A DNA stretch of 64,000 nt from Polyangium sp. 15x6 (GTDB lineage: Bacteria > Myxococcota_A > Polyangia > Polyangiales > Polyangiaceae). A program made the translations under genes and the position numbers. The stretch lies in the NCBI RefSeq assembly GCF_029960785.1, contig NZ_JASBQE010000049.1:1-64000 (forward strand), read 5' to 3'. Below, piece after piece: positions 53,573-61,506 of this stretch; position 1 is the stretch's first letter, and each line of letters starts with the position of its first letter. The notes under the pieces are model-generated. The model did no database searches. It saw nothing but the letters and a program-made list of their open reading frames with translations, and was not told the origin of the DNA.

Positions 53573-54697
53573 TCACGGCGCGCAGAGCCCGTTCGAGCAG
53601 TTGTTGCTCGCGCATTCCGCGGGCTGATTGCATGCGTCGCCGAGCGCTTTTACGCACGTCTTCTGGCCGTTGCCGTCAGGATCCGCGCATTGGCCGCTCG
53701 CGCAATTCGTCGGCCCCGTGCAAGAGGTGCCTAGCGCGCCCTTGCAGCCGCCACCGCCCGTGCACGCCAAGTTGTTTGCGTTGAGGCAGCTTTGCCCATT
53801 GCCGTAGCTCTGGTCATCACCGTATTTCTCGACGAAGTTACAGGTGCCGACAGAGTTGGGAAGGTTGCATGCCTCGCATGCCGAATCGCATGCATTGTCA
53901 CAACAAACACCATCGGCACAAACGAAAGCCCCAGTGCAATCTTTCAGCGTATTGCACTTCTGCCCTTGCTTGCACGGGAGGCATCGTTCTCCCCCGCAAT
54001 CCAGATCCGACTCGTCCCCGTTCTGAACGCCATCGGTGCAACTGAAGCAAGTATTCGAGATCGGATCGCAGAAGAGCCCACTCGGCCCACAATCCGCATC
54101 CGTATTACACTCGACGCAATTCCCCTCGCCGTCGCAGCTCTTCCCACCCCCCAGGCTGCAAGGCGTCCCCTGCGCCGCAGGCATGCTCATCGGCGTCCCG
54201 CCCACGCACGACGAGAGCTGACATTGCGTCGACGGCACATCGCTATCGTCGTTCGCCGTCGTCTCCTCGCCGTTGCCGTCGCACTGGATCTCCTTGCAAT
54301 CCCCCGGGACCTGCGCGGGAACCGGCGTGCCGGACGGTGTGAAGGTCAGGGTGCAGACGCCGCTGTTGCAGGCGAACGGCGCGCAGTCCGACGGTTCCCC
54401 GCATTGCTCCGGGCTCGTGCAGCCCGTGCATTGGCCGTTCGCGTTGCATTTCAGCGCGTTGTTCACGCCGCACGGCAGGCCCGCCACCTTCACGTGCGCG
54501 TTCGGCTGGCCTTCGCAGCCCTCCACCGTGCACGGGTCGCCGTCGTCCGCCGCGAGCTTGCATTCGCCCTTCAGCGCCGTGTTCTCGCCGTTGCGGTCGA
54601 TGTCCTCCGCCTCGTTCGAGCAGCCAGGGCCCTGCAGAAGGCCGATCATCGCCATCGGCAAGAGCAAGATCCACGTCGCGCGATTCGTTCGCCGCAT
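53573..54697 (-). CDS. Cys-rich lipoprotein (paralogue of 52441-53544)
   Basis: 374 residues with GGAGG before the ATG. The lipobox is LLQGPGC (Cys 26). It shares domain order, Cys pattern and the endings NGDESDLDCGG, DGVCCDNACDSACEAC and CSNNCSNGLCAP-like with the downstream copy, so the two arose by tandem duplication. Unlike that copy it keeps the window's usual high-GC codons for much of its length. It lies 19 bases downstream of the PEGA-domain gene, so the three are likely one transcript. It is a surface-exposed, disulphide-stabilised protein of unknown partner. Confidence 0.86.
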   Translation of the reverse strand: MRRTNRATWILLLPMAMIGLLQGPGCSNEAEDIDRNGENTALKGECKLAADDGDPCTVEGCEGQPNAHVKVAGLPCGVNNALKCNANGQCTGCTSPEQCGEPSDCAPFACNSGVCTLTFTPSGTPVPAQVPGDCKEIQCDGNGEETTANDDSDVPSTQCQLSSCVGGTPMSMPAAQGTPCSLGGGKSCDGEGNCVECNTDADCGPSGLFCDPISNTCFSCTDGVQNGDESDLDCGGERCLPCKQGQKCNTLKDCTGAFVCADGVCCDNACDSACEACNLPNSVGTCNFVEKYGDDQSYGNGQSCLNANNLACTGGGGCKGALGTSCTGPTNCASGQCADPDGNGQKTCVKALGDACNQPAECASNNCSNGLCAP

Positions 54698-54716
54698 GTC
54701 CCGGTCCTCCAGTCGC

Positions 54717-55835
54717 TCAGAACGAGCCGACCACCATGCCGCCCGTCTGGCCCGCGCCGAAAACCGGGACGACGTTCACGCCCATGAGCTTCCGGCCGAA
54801 CGGCGTGCGCGGCAGCAAAAACAATCCCAGCGTGCCGATCGCCGCCACGCCGCCAATGATGTACCCCGCCATCGCGCCGTTCGCGGCCGCGTCCTGCGAC
54901 GACAGCGTGTCCTTGAGCTTCGCGCACGCCGCCGCGTTCGGCGCGAACCCGCCCGAACCGCACAGCCCCGAGGTCGTCGGCGTCGTCTGACGCAGGACGT
55001 CGAGCTGCTGATCCGCCTCGTCGCTCTTGCCGTTCGCCATCACCGTCAGGCCCACGCCGAGCCCGAGCCCGAGCACCGTGAGCCCTGCGCCGCCGATCAT
55101 CCCGTACGTGCGCCACTTCGGCGAGGGCAGCGGCGGCGGCTTCGGCTCCTCTTTCTGCTTCTTCTCCGGCTCCGCCTTCGGCTCCGCGGCGAGCGGCGCC
55201 AGCGCGAACTCCATCTCGCTCTCGGTCGCCGGCGCCACCGCGAGCAGCTCCTTGCCCGGGTCGAAGCCGAACTTCTTCACCTCGATCTCGTGGCTGCCCG
55301 GATCGACGAAGATCGGCGCCGCGAGCGGCGAGCGACCCACCGCGCGCCCGTCGACGACCACGTCCGCGCCCTCGACGTTCACGTTGATGACGAGCGTCCC
55401 GAGCTTGAGCTTCGCCTCGTCGAGCAGCTTCTGCGCCGCCTGCTTCTCGATCGCCGTCGCCGACTTCGCCTCGCGCACGTAGAGCTCGAGGTGCTCGGCC
55501 GCGTCACGCGGCTTGCCCGTCTGCAGCTCCGACTGGCCGAGGATCAGGCCGTAGGCCGGATCGGGCTTCAGCTTGAACGCGGCGAGCGCCGCGTCGCGCG
55601 CCTTGTCCCACTGGAAGGCCTTGTGCGCCTTCTTCGCGTCCTCGAACAGGCGCGTGGACTCCTTGTCGGCGTCCGCCGGCGACGGAGCCGGCGTCGGGGT
55701 CGCGGGCGCCGCGGCGCCTTTGTCCGGCGTCGCCGGCTTGCCCGGAGCGCCCTGCGCCCACGCGGTCGGCGTGCTGGTCCAAACGCCCGTCACGAGCAGG
55801 CCGGCTACCCACCATCGCCCTCGTCGCATCGTCAT
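54717..55835 (-). CDS. PEGA-domain membrane protein
   Basis: 372 residues from ATG 55835 with AAGGAG upstream; the longer ORF to 56150 has no ribosome site. The signal peptide ends TAWAQ. Residues of about 55-130 look TPR-like (RLFEDAKKAHKAFQWDKARDAALAAFKLKPD). A PEGA domain lies at about 143-190 (GADVVVDGRAVGRSPLAAPIFVDPGSHEIEVKKFGFD). A Pro/Lys/Glu linker and two C-terminal hydrophobic segments follow (YGMIGGAGLTVLGLGLGVGLTVMA, GYIIGGVAAIGTLGLFLLP). This plan is common in myxobacteria and is thought to mediate envelope or S-layer contacts. It leads the operon with the two Cys-rich lipoproteins. Confidence 0.87.
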   Translation of the reverse strand: MTMRRGRWWVAGLLVTGVWTSTPTAWAQGAPGKPATPDKGAAAPATPTPAPSPADADKESTRLFEDAKKAHKAFQWDKARDAALAAFKLKPDPAYGLILGQSELQTGKPRDAAEHLELYVREAKSATAIEKQAAQKLLDEAKLKLGTLVINVNVEGADVVVDGRAVGRSPLAAPIFVDPGSHEIEVKKFGFDPGKELLAVAPATESEMEFALAPLAAEPKAEPEKKQKEEPKPPPLPSPKWRTYGMIGGAGLTVLGLGLGVGLTVMANGKSDEADQQLDVLRQTTPTTSGLCGSGGFAPNAAACAKLKDTLSSQDAAANGAMAGYIIGGVAAIGTLGLFLLPRTPFGRKLMGVNVVPVFGAGQTGGMVVGSF

Positions 55836-56157
55836 CGACCCTCGGCTCCTTGCTTCCGGCGCGCATTGGACCAAACAAGAGGCCTTTCCCTCAAGCGTAA
55901 AGTTTCGATTCGGACGCGGCGCGCACCGCCAGAGGGAACCGGGCCCGCGCCCCGCGCGGAGGCCGGAGGCGGCATCGCCACGGCGCGAAAAGTCGAGATG
56001 CTCGGGGGGTGAGCCGACATCGTTGGTGCACCAATGAAAATGACGCCCGTGCAGCGAGAGACGTCGACCCACGGGACGGTGCGCTTGGCAGGCTTCGCTC
56101 TTCCGCCGGTCCGACGGGAAACTAGCTCCCTCGGCGGGACCGTGTTCCAATCGTGGG
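55836..56157. other. 322-bp divergent promoter region
   Basis: Lies between the PEGA operon (minus) and the AMIN/LptD-like operon (plus). It contains a perfect 12-bp palindrome TTGGTGCACCAA (56023-56034) near its middle, a plausible operator for a dimeric regulator. No coding ORF and no firm promoter boxes were found. Confidence 0.45.
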
Positions 56158-56685
56158 ATGCGCCGCTCGCTCCCGCTTGCGCTCGCCGGTCTTTTGATCG
56201 GCTCGTTCGCCTCGGCCGAGGAGTCGCCCTCGAAGACGCCGCCTTCCGCAGGCGCATCCGCGCCCGCGAAGAAGATCCGGAAGACGAAGAAGGCGAAGAA
56301 GCGTGATCCGAAGGCGCCCGTCGCGAGCTCGCCGAGCTTTCAGATCCTCGCGGGCGGTGTGAGCCGCGTGTGGGTCGAGATCAGCCAGAAAGTCGACGTC
56401 ACCGAGCACAAGGCCGAGGGGCGGATCGCGTACCGCATGAAGGGCGTCGTGGTGCCCACGCGGACGAACCGCCTGCCGCTCGAGACGATGTTTTTCCAGA
56501 CGCCCGTGGGGCGTGTGCTGCTCGCCGAGCTCGACGATGGCGACGTGGACCTCGTGATCGAGCTGAAGCAGCCGAGCACGCCGAGCTACAAGCTCGTCGA
56601 GACGGAAGGCGGCGTGACGCTGCAGGTCGATTTCCCGGCGTCCGTTGCGTCGAAGAAGCCTCCCGCCGAAGGGGCGATGCGCTGA
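56158..56685 (+). CDS. Exported AMIN-like beta-domain protein
   Basis: 175 residues. The signal peptide is LPLALAGLLIGSFASAE, followed by a Lys/Pro-rich linker (KKIRKTKKAKKRDPK). A single beta domain of about 110 residues shows FQILAGGVSRVWVEISQKVDVTEHKAEGRIAYRMKGVVVP and ends VTLQVDFP, like AMIN domains that localise proteins to septum or secretin sites. It lies 8 bases upstream of the LptD-like gene's start, so the two are coupled. It could guide that barrel or bind peptidoglycan; this is inferred from family and context. Confidence 0.75.
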   Translation: MRRSLPLALAGLLIGSFASAEESPSKTPPSAGASAPAKKIRKTKKAKKRDPKAPVASSPSFQILAGGVSRVWVEISQKVDVTEHKAEGRIAYRMKGVVVPTRTNRLPLETMFFQTPVGRVLLAELDDGDVDLVIELKQPSTPSYKLVETEGGVTLQVDFPASVASKKPPAEGAMR

Positions 56686-56693
56686 ACCGACAC

Positions 56694-58571
56694 GTGGTCG
56701 CCGCGGCGCTCGGGCTCGCCGCGTGGATGTCTGGGGTGCCGGCGCGCGGGCAAGACAAACCCGGCGTCCAGGGCGAGGTCCAGTTCCGCGCCGACGAGGC
56801 GCGCGCGGATCCCGAGCGCGGCGAGGTCGAGCTCGAAGGCGGCGTGGTCGTGACGTACGACCGCTACCGGCTCACGAGCCGCAAGCTCGCGATCACGCTC
56901 GGCCCGAACGCGGTCGAGATGCGCGGGACGGCGAAGCTCTTGCATTGCCCCTGCAAGGATCCGCCCGTTTCGCTGGAGATTTCGGGGGCGCGGGCGACGG
57001 GGCAGGGGGACCTCGAGCTTCGATGGCCGCGGCTCTACTTGGGGCCCATACCGGTGTTCATTCTGCCGTGGCTCCTCGTTCGGCCCGCCGATCGCGTGGG
57101 GCTCTTGCCGCCGCGGTTCGCGATGCGCGGCGACGACGGCGCGCTCCTCGGCGCGGGGGCGCGGTTTCCCTGGCGAGGCGCGGACGGGAAGCTGCGCGCG
57201 GTCGAGCTCTACGCGTCGGGGTACGTGCAGGGAGGCGTGGAGCTCGGCGCGCGGATCGAGGGGCCCACGATGACGGGGCGGTTCACGTGGGATCGGCTCC
57301 GGCAGGATCGGTTCGTCGCGGATACACACGGGTTCGTCCGGACGGACGCGCGGCCGGACGTGCGGATCGCCTGGGATCTGGATGCGATCCGAGGCGCGCG
57401 TGGGCTCGTGGCGACGCCCTCGCTCACGGCGGCGGCGCAGCCGTTCGACGTGGGGACGGCCGGCGTGACGATGCAAGTCTCGCCGGGGCGCGGCGTGGGC
57501 GCGACCCTCGGGACCGGGCTCACGGCGAGGGCGCGGCGCGGGGAAGGGCCGATCGTTTGGGGTCCAACGGCGTTCGCCGGGGCCTCGGGCGCGGTGGGGC
57601 GACGCGGGAGCTGGGAGGCGAACGCGGCGCTGGCGATGCTTTCAGGGCAAACGAATACGCCCTATGCGCGCGCCGAGGCGGGGATCGAGGTCGCGCCGCG
57701 GCTCGGGCCGCTCGTCACGCGGGCGCGGCTCGGGACGCGGGCGAGGTTCGCGGGGCCCGAGGGCGCGCCGATGGCCTGGGACGCGGTGGCCGAGGCGCGG
57801 GGCGAGGCGTTCGTCTCTCTGGAACGGTCGTTCGGCGGGGCGAAGGACCGAGCGCCGCTCGTGCACCGCATCACGCCGCGGCTCGAAGCGCGCGGCGCGG
57901 TCGCGCAGGGCGCAGGGGCGTTTTTCCAGGCGATACGGCCGGATCTCGGGCCCGTGCTCGGGCTCGCGGCGCTCTCCGTGTCGAGCTCGCTCGGGAGCGC
58001 GTTAGGCAGCTCGATCGAGGCCGAGGTCAAGGGCGGGTTCGTCGCGACGAACTCGGGCACGAGCGCGGTCGGGTGGGCGAGCGCGGAGGGCACGCACGGG
58101 GTCGTGAGCGCGCGGGTCGAGGCGATCGCGAGCAAGGGGAGCGTGGAGCTCCCGGACGAAGCGGGCGATGGAGTGTCCGCGCTCGCGGAGCTACGCGTGA
58201 CCCTGGAGGACAAGACCACGGTCCTCTTCGACGTGTACGGGCGCGCGGCGGGGACGGGCGCGCTCGCGCGTTCGCTCGGCGGCGGGCTCCTGCTCGGCGA
58301 CACGATCGGGGTCGTGGCCGAGCGCGGGCTCGTTCTGGGCCTGGGTTATGCGAGGCCGCTTTTCGCCGGCGTCACCGGGAACATCCGCGCCGACGCCGAT
58401 GTGTGGACGAGGGCCCTCCTCGGCATGGGCGGCGAGCTCGCGTATCGGCATCCGGACGGGTGCGTGGCGTTCGAGGTCGGCGGGAGTCGTCGCGCGGGGC
58501 GGCCGGGCACGGACGTCTGGGTTTCGGTCGACCTCGTTCCCCCGCTGCCGTCGCGCGTCGCGCCGCGCTGA
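56694..58571 (+). CDS. LptD/OstA-like outer membrane protein
   Basis: About 625 residues from GTG 56694, which opens a good signal peptide (VAAALGLAAWMSGVPARG). Residues of about 25-110 form an OstA/LptA-like beta-taco (FRADEARADPERGEVELEGGVVVTYDRYRLTSRKLAIT). LEISGARATGQGDLELRWPRLYLGPIPVFILPWL is the LptD hinge pattern (polar strand then PVFILPW), followed by a barrel of about 500 residues. Canonical LptD is longer and has conserved Cys pairs; here only CPC near residue 85 is seen. It may be a specialised LPS or lipid exporter rather than the housekeeping LptD. It is followed after 39 bases by an NtrC-type regulator. Confidence 0.78.
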   Translation: MVAAALGLAAWMSGVPARGQDKPGVQGEVQFRADEARADPERGEVELEGGVVVTYDRYRLTSRKLAITLGPNAVEMRGTAKLLHCPCKDPPVSLEISGARATGQGDLELRWPRLYLGPIPVFILPWLLVRPADRVGLLPPRFAMRGDDGALLGAGARFPWRGADGKLRAVELYASGYVQGGVELGARIEGPTMTGRFTWDRLRQDRFVADTHGFVRTDARPDVRIAWDLDAIRGARGLVATPSLTAAAQPFDVGTAGVTMQVSPGRGVGATLGTGLTARARRGEGPIVWGPTAFAGASGAVGRRGSWEANAALAMLSGQTNTPYARAEAGIEVAPRLGPLVTRARLGTRARFAGPEGAPMAWDAVAEARGEAFVSLERSFGGAKDRAPLVHRITPRLEARGAVAQGAGAFFQAIRPDLGPVLGLAALSVSSSLGSALGSSIEAEVKGGFVATNSGTSAVGWASAEGTHGVVSARVEAIASKGSVELPDEAGDGVSALAELRVTLEDKTTVLFDVYGRAAGTGALARSLGGGLLLGDTIGVVAERGLVLGLGYARPLFAGVTGNIRADADVWTRALLGMGGELAYRHPDGCVAFEVGGSRRAGRPGTDVWVSVDLVPPLPSRVAPR

Positions 58572-58610
58572 CTTGCACTCGGGGGATTCGGGCGCGACCA
58601 TGGCAGCGAC

Positions 58611-60083
58611 GTGCCGAGCGAGACGACGCAAGGGGCGACCAAGGCGCCGAAGGCGCACGTGATGGTGGTCGACGACGAGCCGGCGCTGCGTCGCAGCCTG
58701 GCACGCGTGCTGCTCGCCGAGGGCTTCGACGTGATGACGGCCGAGGACGGCGCCGCCGCGCTCACGCTGCTCTCGACGGCGCGCGCGGTCGACGTGGTGC
58801 TGCTCGACGTGATGATGCCCGGTCCGAGCGGCATGGAGGTGCTCGCGCGGATCAAGGAGCAGCACCCCGAGGTCGAGGTCGTCATGATGACGGCGTTCGG
58901 CGACATCGACACGGCCGTCGCGGCGGTGCGGCAAGGCGCCTACAACTTCCTGACGAAGCCGTTCGGCCCCACGGAGACCGTGGCGCTCGCGCTCATGCAG
59001 GCCGCGGAGCACAAGCGGCTCGTCGATCGGACGCGCGTGCTCGAGCAACGCCTCGTTGAACACGAGCGGTTCGGCGAGCTGATCGGCCGTTCGTCGCGGA
59101 TGCAGGACGTCTACCGGATCGCGCTCGGCGCGGCGCCGACCACGTCGACGGTGCTGATCCTCGGGGAGAACGGGACGGGCAAGGAGCTCGTCGCGCGCGC
59201 GATCCACCAGCACAGCCTGCGCAGCGACAGGCCGCTCCGCGCGATCAACTGCGGCGCGATCCCCGAGACGCTCGTGGAGACCGAGCTCTTCGGCAGCGTG
59301 CGCGGCGCGTTCACCGGCGCGCAGGATCGGCCGGGGCTCTTCGAGCTCGCCGACAAGGGGACCGTGTTCCTCGACGAGATCGGCGATCTGCCGCTGAGCG
59401 CGCAGGCGAAGCTGCTCCGCGCGCTCGCCGAGGGCGAGATCAAGCGCGTGGGCGCGACGCAGCCGAAGACGGTCGACGTGCGCGTGATCGCCGCGACGAA
59501 CGTGGACCTGAAGGAGCGGATCGCGTCGGGGCGTTTCCGGGAGGACCTCTATTACCGGCTCGCCGTGATCCCCGTGCATTTGCCGCCGCTCCGGCAGCGA
59601 AAAGAGGACATCCCGCTGCTCGCGTACCACTTCTTGCACAAGTACGCGCGGCGGAGCGGGCGCGACATCAAGCGGATCGGCGTGGAGGCGCTCAGGCTCC
59701 TGCGCGAGCAGCCCTGGCCGGGGAACGTGCGGCAGCTCGAGAACGCGATCGAGCACGCGGTGGTGATGGCGCGCGGGGACTCGATCCTGCCGACGGATCT
59801 GCCGTTCGGGCGGGACGAGGCGCACGTGGAAGAGGATGGGGCGGCGGGGGATCAGCGGGTTCTCTTGGGCGATACGCTGTCGGAGCTGCCGTTCACGCAG
59901 GCGAAGGAGAAGGCGGCGCTCGCGTTCGAGCGCGCCTACGTGGAGCGGCTGCTCAAGCGAACGGGCAACAACGTGAGCGAGGCGGCGCGGCAAGCGGGGA
60001 TGGATCGCTCGAATTTCCGGCGACTCATGAAAAAGGTCCGCGCGGCCTCGGACGACGGCGCGGGCGAGGATGACGACGGGTGA
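58611..60083 (+). CDS. NtrC-family sigma-54 response regulator
   Basis: 490 residues from GTG 58611. The receiver domain spans about 15-130 with phospho-acceptor Asp 66 (LLDVMMPG) and KPF. An AAA+ domain at about 155-395 has Walker A GENGTGKE, the sigma-54 contact loop GAFTGA (about 231), Walker B VFLDEIGDL and PWPGNVRQLEN. A Fis-type HTH lies at about 450-485 (NNVSEAARQAGMDRSNFRRLMKK). All motifs are intact, so it should activate sigma-54 promoters after phosphorylation. The sensor kinase is not adjacent. It lies inside an envelope operon, unusual for a regulator, and overlaps the ORF of the following TolC-like gene. Confidence 0.96.
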   Translation: MPSETTQGATKAPKAHVMVVDDEPALRRSLARVLLAEGFDVMTAEDGAAALTLLSTARAVDVVLLDVMMPGPSGMEVLARIKEQHPEVEVVMMTAFGDIDTAVAAVRQGAYNFLTKPFGPTETVALALMQAAEHKRLVDRTRVLEQRLVEHERFGELIGRSSRMQDVYRIALGAAPTTSTVLILGENGTGKELVARAIHQHSLRSDRPLRAINCGAIPETLVETELFGSVRGAFTGAQDRPGLFELADKGTVFLDEIGDLPLSAQAKLLRALAEGEIKRVGATQPKTVDVRVIAATNVDLKERIASGRFREDLYYRLAVIPVHLPPLRQRKEDIPLLAYHFLHKYARRSGRDIKRIGVEALRLLREQPWPGNVRQLENAIEHAVVMARGDSILPTDLPFGRDEAHVEEDGAAGDQRVLLGDTLSELPFTQAKEKAALAFERAYVERLLKRTGNNVSEAARQAGMDRSNFRRLMKKVRAASDDGAGEDDDG

Positions 60084-60117
60084 TGTCCGCGAACACGGTT
60101 GCAGCGAGCGGGCCCCT

Positions 60118-61500
60118 GTGAAAAAGAGCGCGGACATGGCGCAGCGGTCGATCCGGCGATGGCTCCTCGGGGCGGCCCTTTCCCTGGGCGTCGCCGCCTT
60201 GCCGGCGCCCGCGGAGGCCAAAGAAAGGGTCGTCTACGACCTCGGGCAGATCCTGGAGATCGCCGAGCGAAACCACCCGAACGTGCTCGCGGCCCGGGCG
60301 CGGCTCGCGCAGGTGCGGGCGCAGCTCGACGAGGCCCACCGCGCGCCGTTCAGCCAATTCCGCATGAGCGGCGGCATCGGCCTCGCGCCGACCGTGCTCG
60401 GCAACAACGTGTTCAGCCCGAACACGGACGTGTCGCTGACGAGCAGCCTCGGGCTCGCCTGGAGGGCCAGCGTCGACGGGGTCGTGCCGCTCTGGACCTT
60501 CGGCAAGATCACGAACCTGTGGGAGGCGGCCGAGGCGAACGTCGAGGTGAACAAGGCGAACGTCGAGAAAGAGCGCGACGCCGTGCGCCTCGACGTGCGC
60601 CGGGCCTATTTCGGTCTGCAGCTCGCGCGGGACGGCGCGCTGCTCCTCAAGGACGTGCGCGGCGCGATCGACAAGGCGATCGGCAAGATGAAGGAGTCGA
60701 TCGAGGAGGACGAGGGCGATCCGGTCGAGCTCTTCAAGCTGCAGACGTACACCGCCGAGCTCGAGGTGCGCGAGTCCGAGTCCGCGCGGTACATGACGGT
60801 GGCGCTCGCGGGGCTCCGGTTCTTCACGGGGATCGCGGATCTCGACATCCCCGACGCGCCGCTCAAGCCGCCGAAGCACAAGCTCGGGCACGTGTCGCGG
60901 TACCTGACGGCGGCGCGGCTGCACCGGCCGGAGCTCGCGATGGCGCGGGCCGGGGTGCAGGCGCGGCGCGCGCAGGTCGAGGTCGCGCGGGCGCAGCTCT
61001 TCCCCGACATCGGCCTCGGCCTCAACGCGGGGTATGCGCGAGCGCCCGAGGTGGCGAACCAGATCAACCCGTTCGGCGGGGATACGGCGAACTTCTTCTG
61101 GTACGGCGCGGCCGTCGTGTTCAACTGGAAGCTCGATTTCCTGCCGCAATCGTCCCGCATCCAGTTCGCCGAGGCGCAGCTCGAAGAAATGCGCGCGACG
61201 GAAAAGTACGCGCTCGGCGGCGCGGGGGTCGAGGTGGAGACGGCCTACGCCGAGGTCGTCGACTGGCAGAAGCGCGTGGACGCGTATTCGAAGGCCGTGT
61301 CGTACGCCCGGAAGTGGCTGGTCACGGTGCAGCAGGGGATCGACGTGGGGACGCGCGAGGACAAAGACGTCCTCGACCCGGCGAAGGCGTTCGCGACGAA
61401 CCGCTTCAGCCTGATGAACGCGACGATGGAGCTCGATCTCGCGATGAGCCGGCTCGCGAAAGCCACCGGCTGGGACGCGATCGCGCCGGACGGGCTTTGA
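60118..61500 (+). CDS. TolC-family outer membrane protein
   Basis: 460 residues from GTG 60118; ATG 60136 is an alternative. The signal peptide ends PAEAKE. Outer-membrane-efflux features are QILEIAERNHPNVLAARARLAQVRAQLDEA at the start, RRAYFGLQLARDGALLL and, in the second half, ELAMARAGVQARRAQVEVARAQLFPDIGLGLN with QQGIDVGTREDKDVLDPAKAF. It forms a trimeric export duct. It belongs to the AMIN/LptD-like/NtrC transcript, suggesting a dedicated, regulated export path. It is only distantly related to the TolC-like protein at 7775 and is shorter. Confidence 0.9.
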   Translation: MKKSADMAQRSIRRWLLGAALSLGVAALPAPAEAKERVVYDLGQILEIAERNHPNVLAARARLAQVRAQLDEAHRAPFSQFRMSGGIGLAPTVLGNNVFSPNTDVSLTSSLGLAWRASVDGVVPLWTFGKITNLWEAAEANVEVNKANVEKERDAVRLDVRRAYFGLQLARDGALLLKDVRGAIDKAIGKMKESIEEDEGDPVELFKLQTYTAELEVRESESARYMTVALAGLRFFTGIADLDIPDAPLKPPKHKLGHVSRYLTAARLHRPELAMARAGVQARRAQVEVARAQLFPDIGLGLNAGYARAPEVANQINPFGGDTANFFWYGAAVVFNWKLDFLPQSSRIQFAEAQLEEMRATEKYALGGAGVEVETAYAEVVDWQKRVDAYSKAVSYARKWLVTVQQGIDVGTREDKDVLDPAKAFATNRFSLMNATMELDLAMSRLAKATGWDAIAPDGL

Positions 61501-61506
61501 GCCCGT

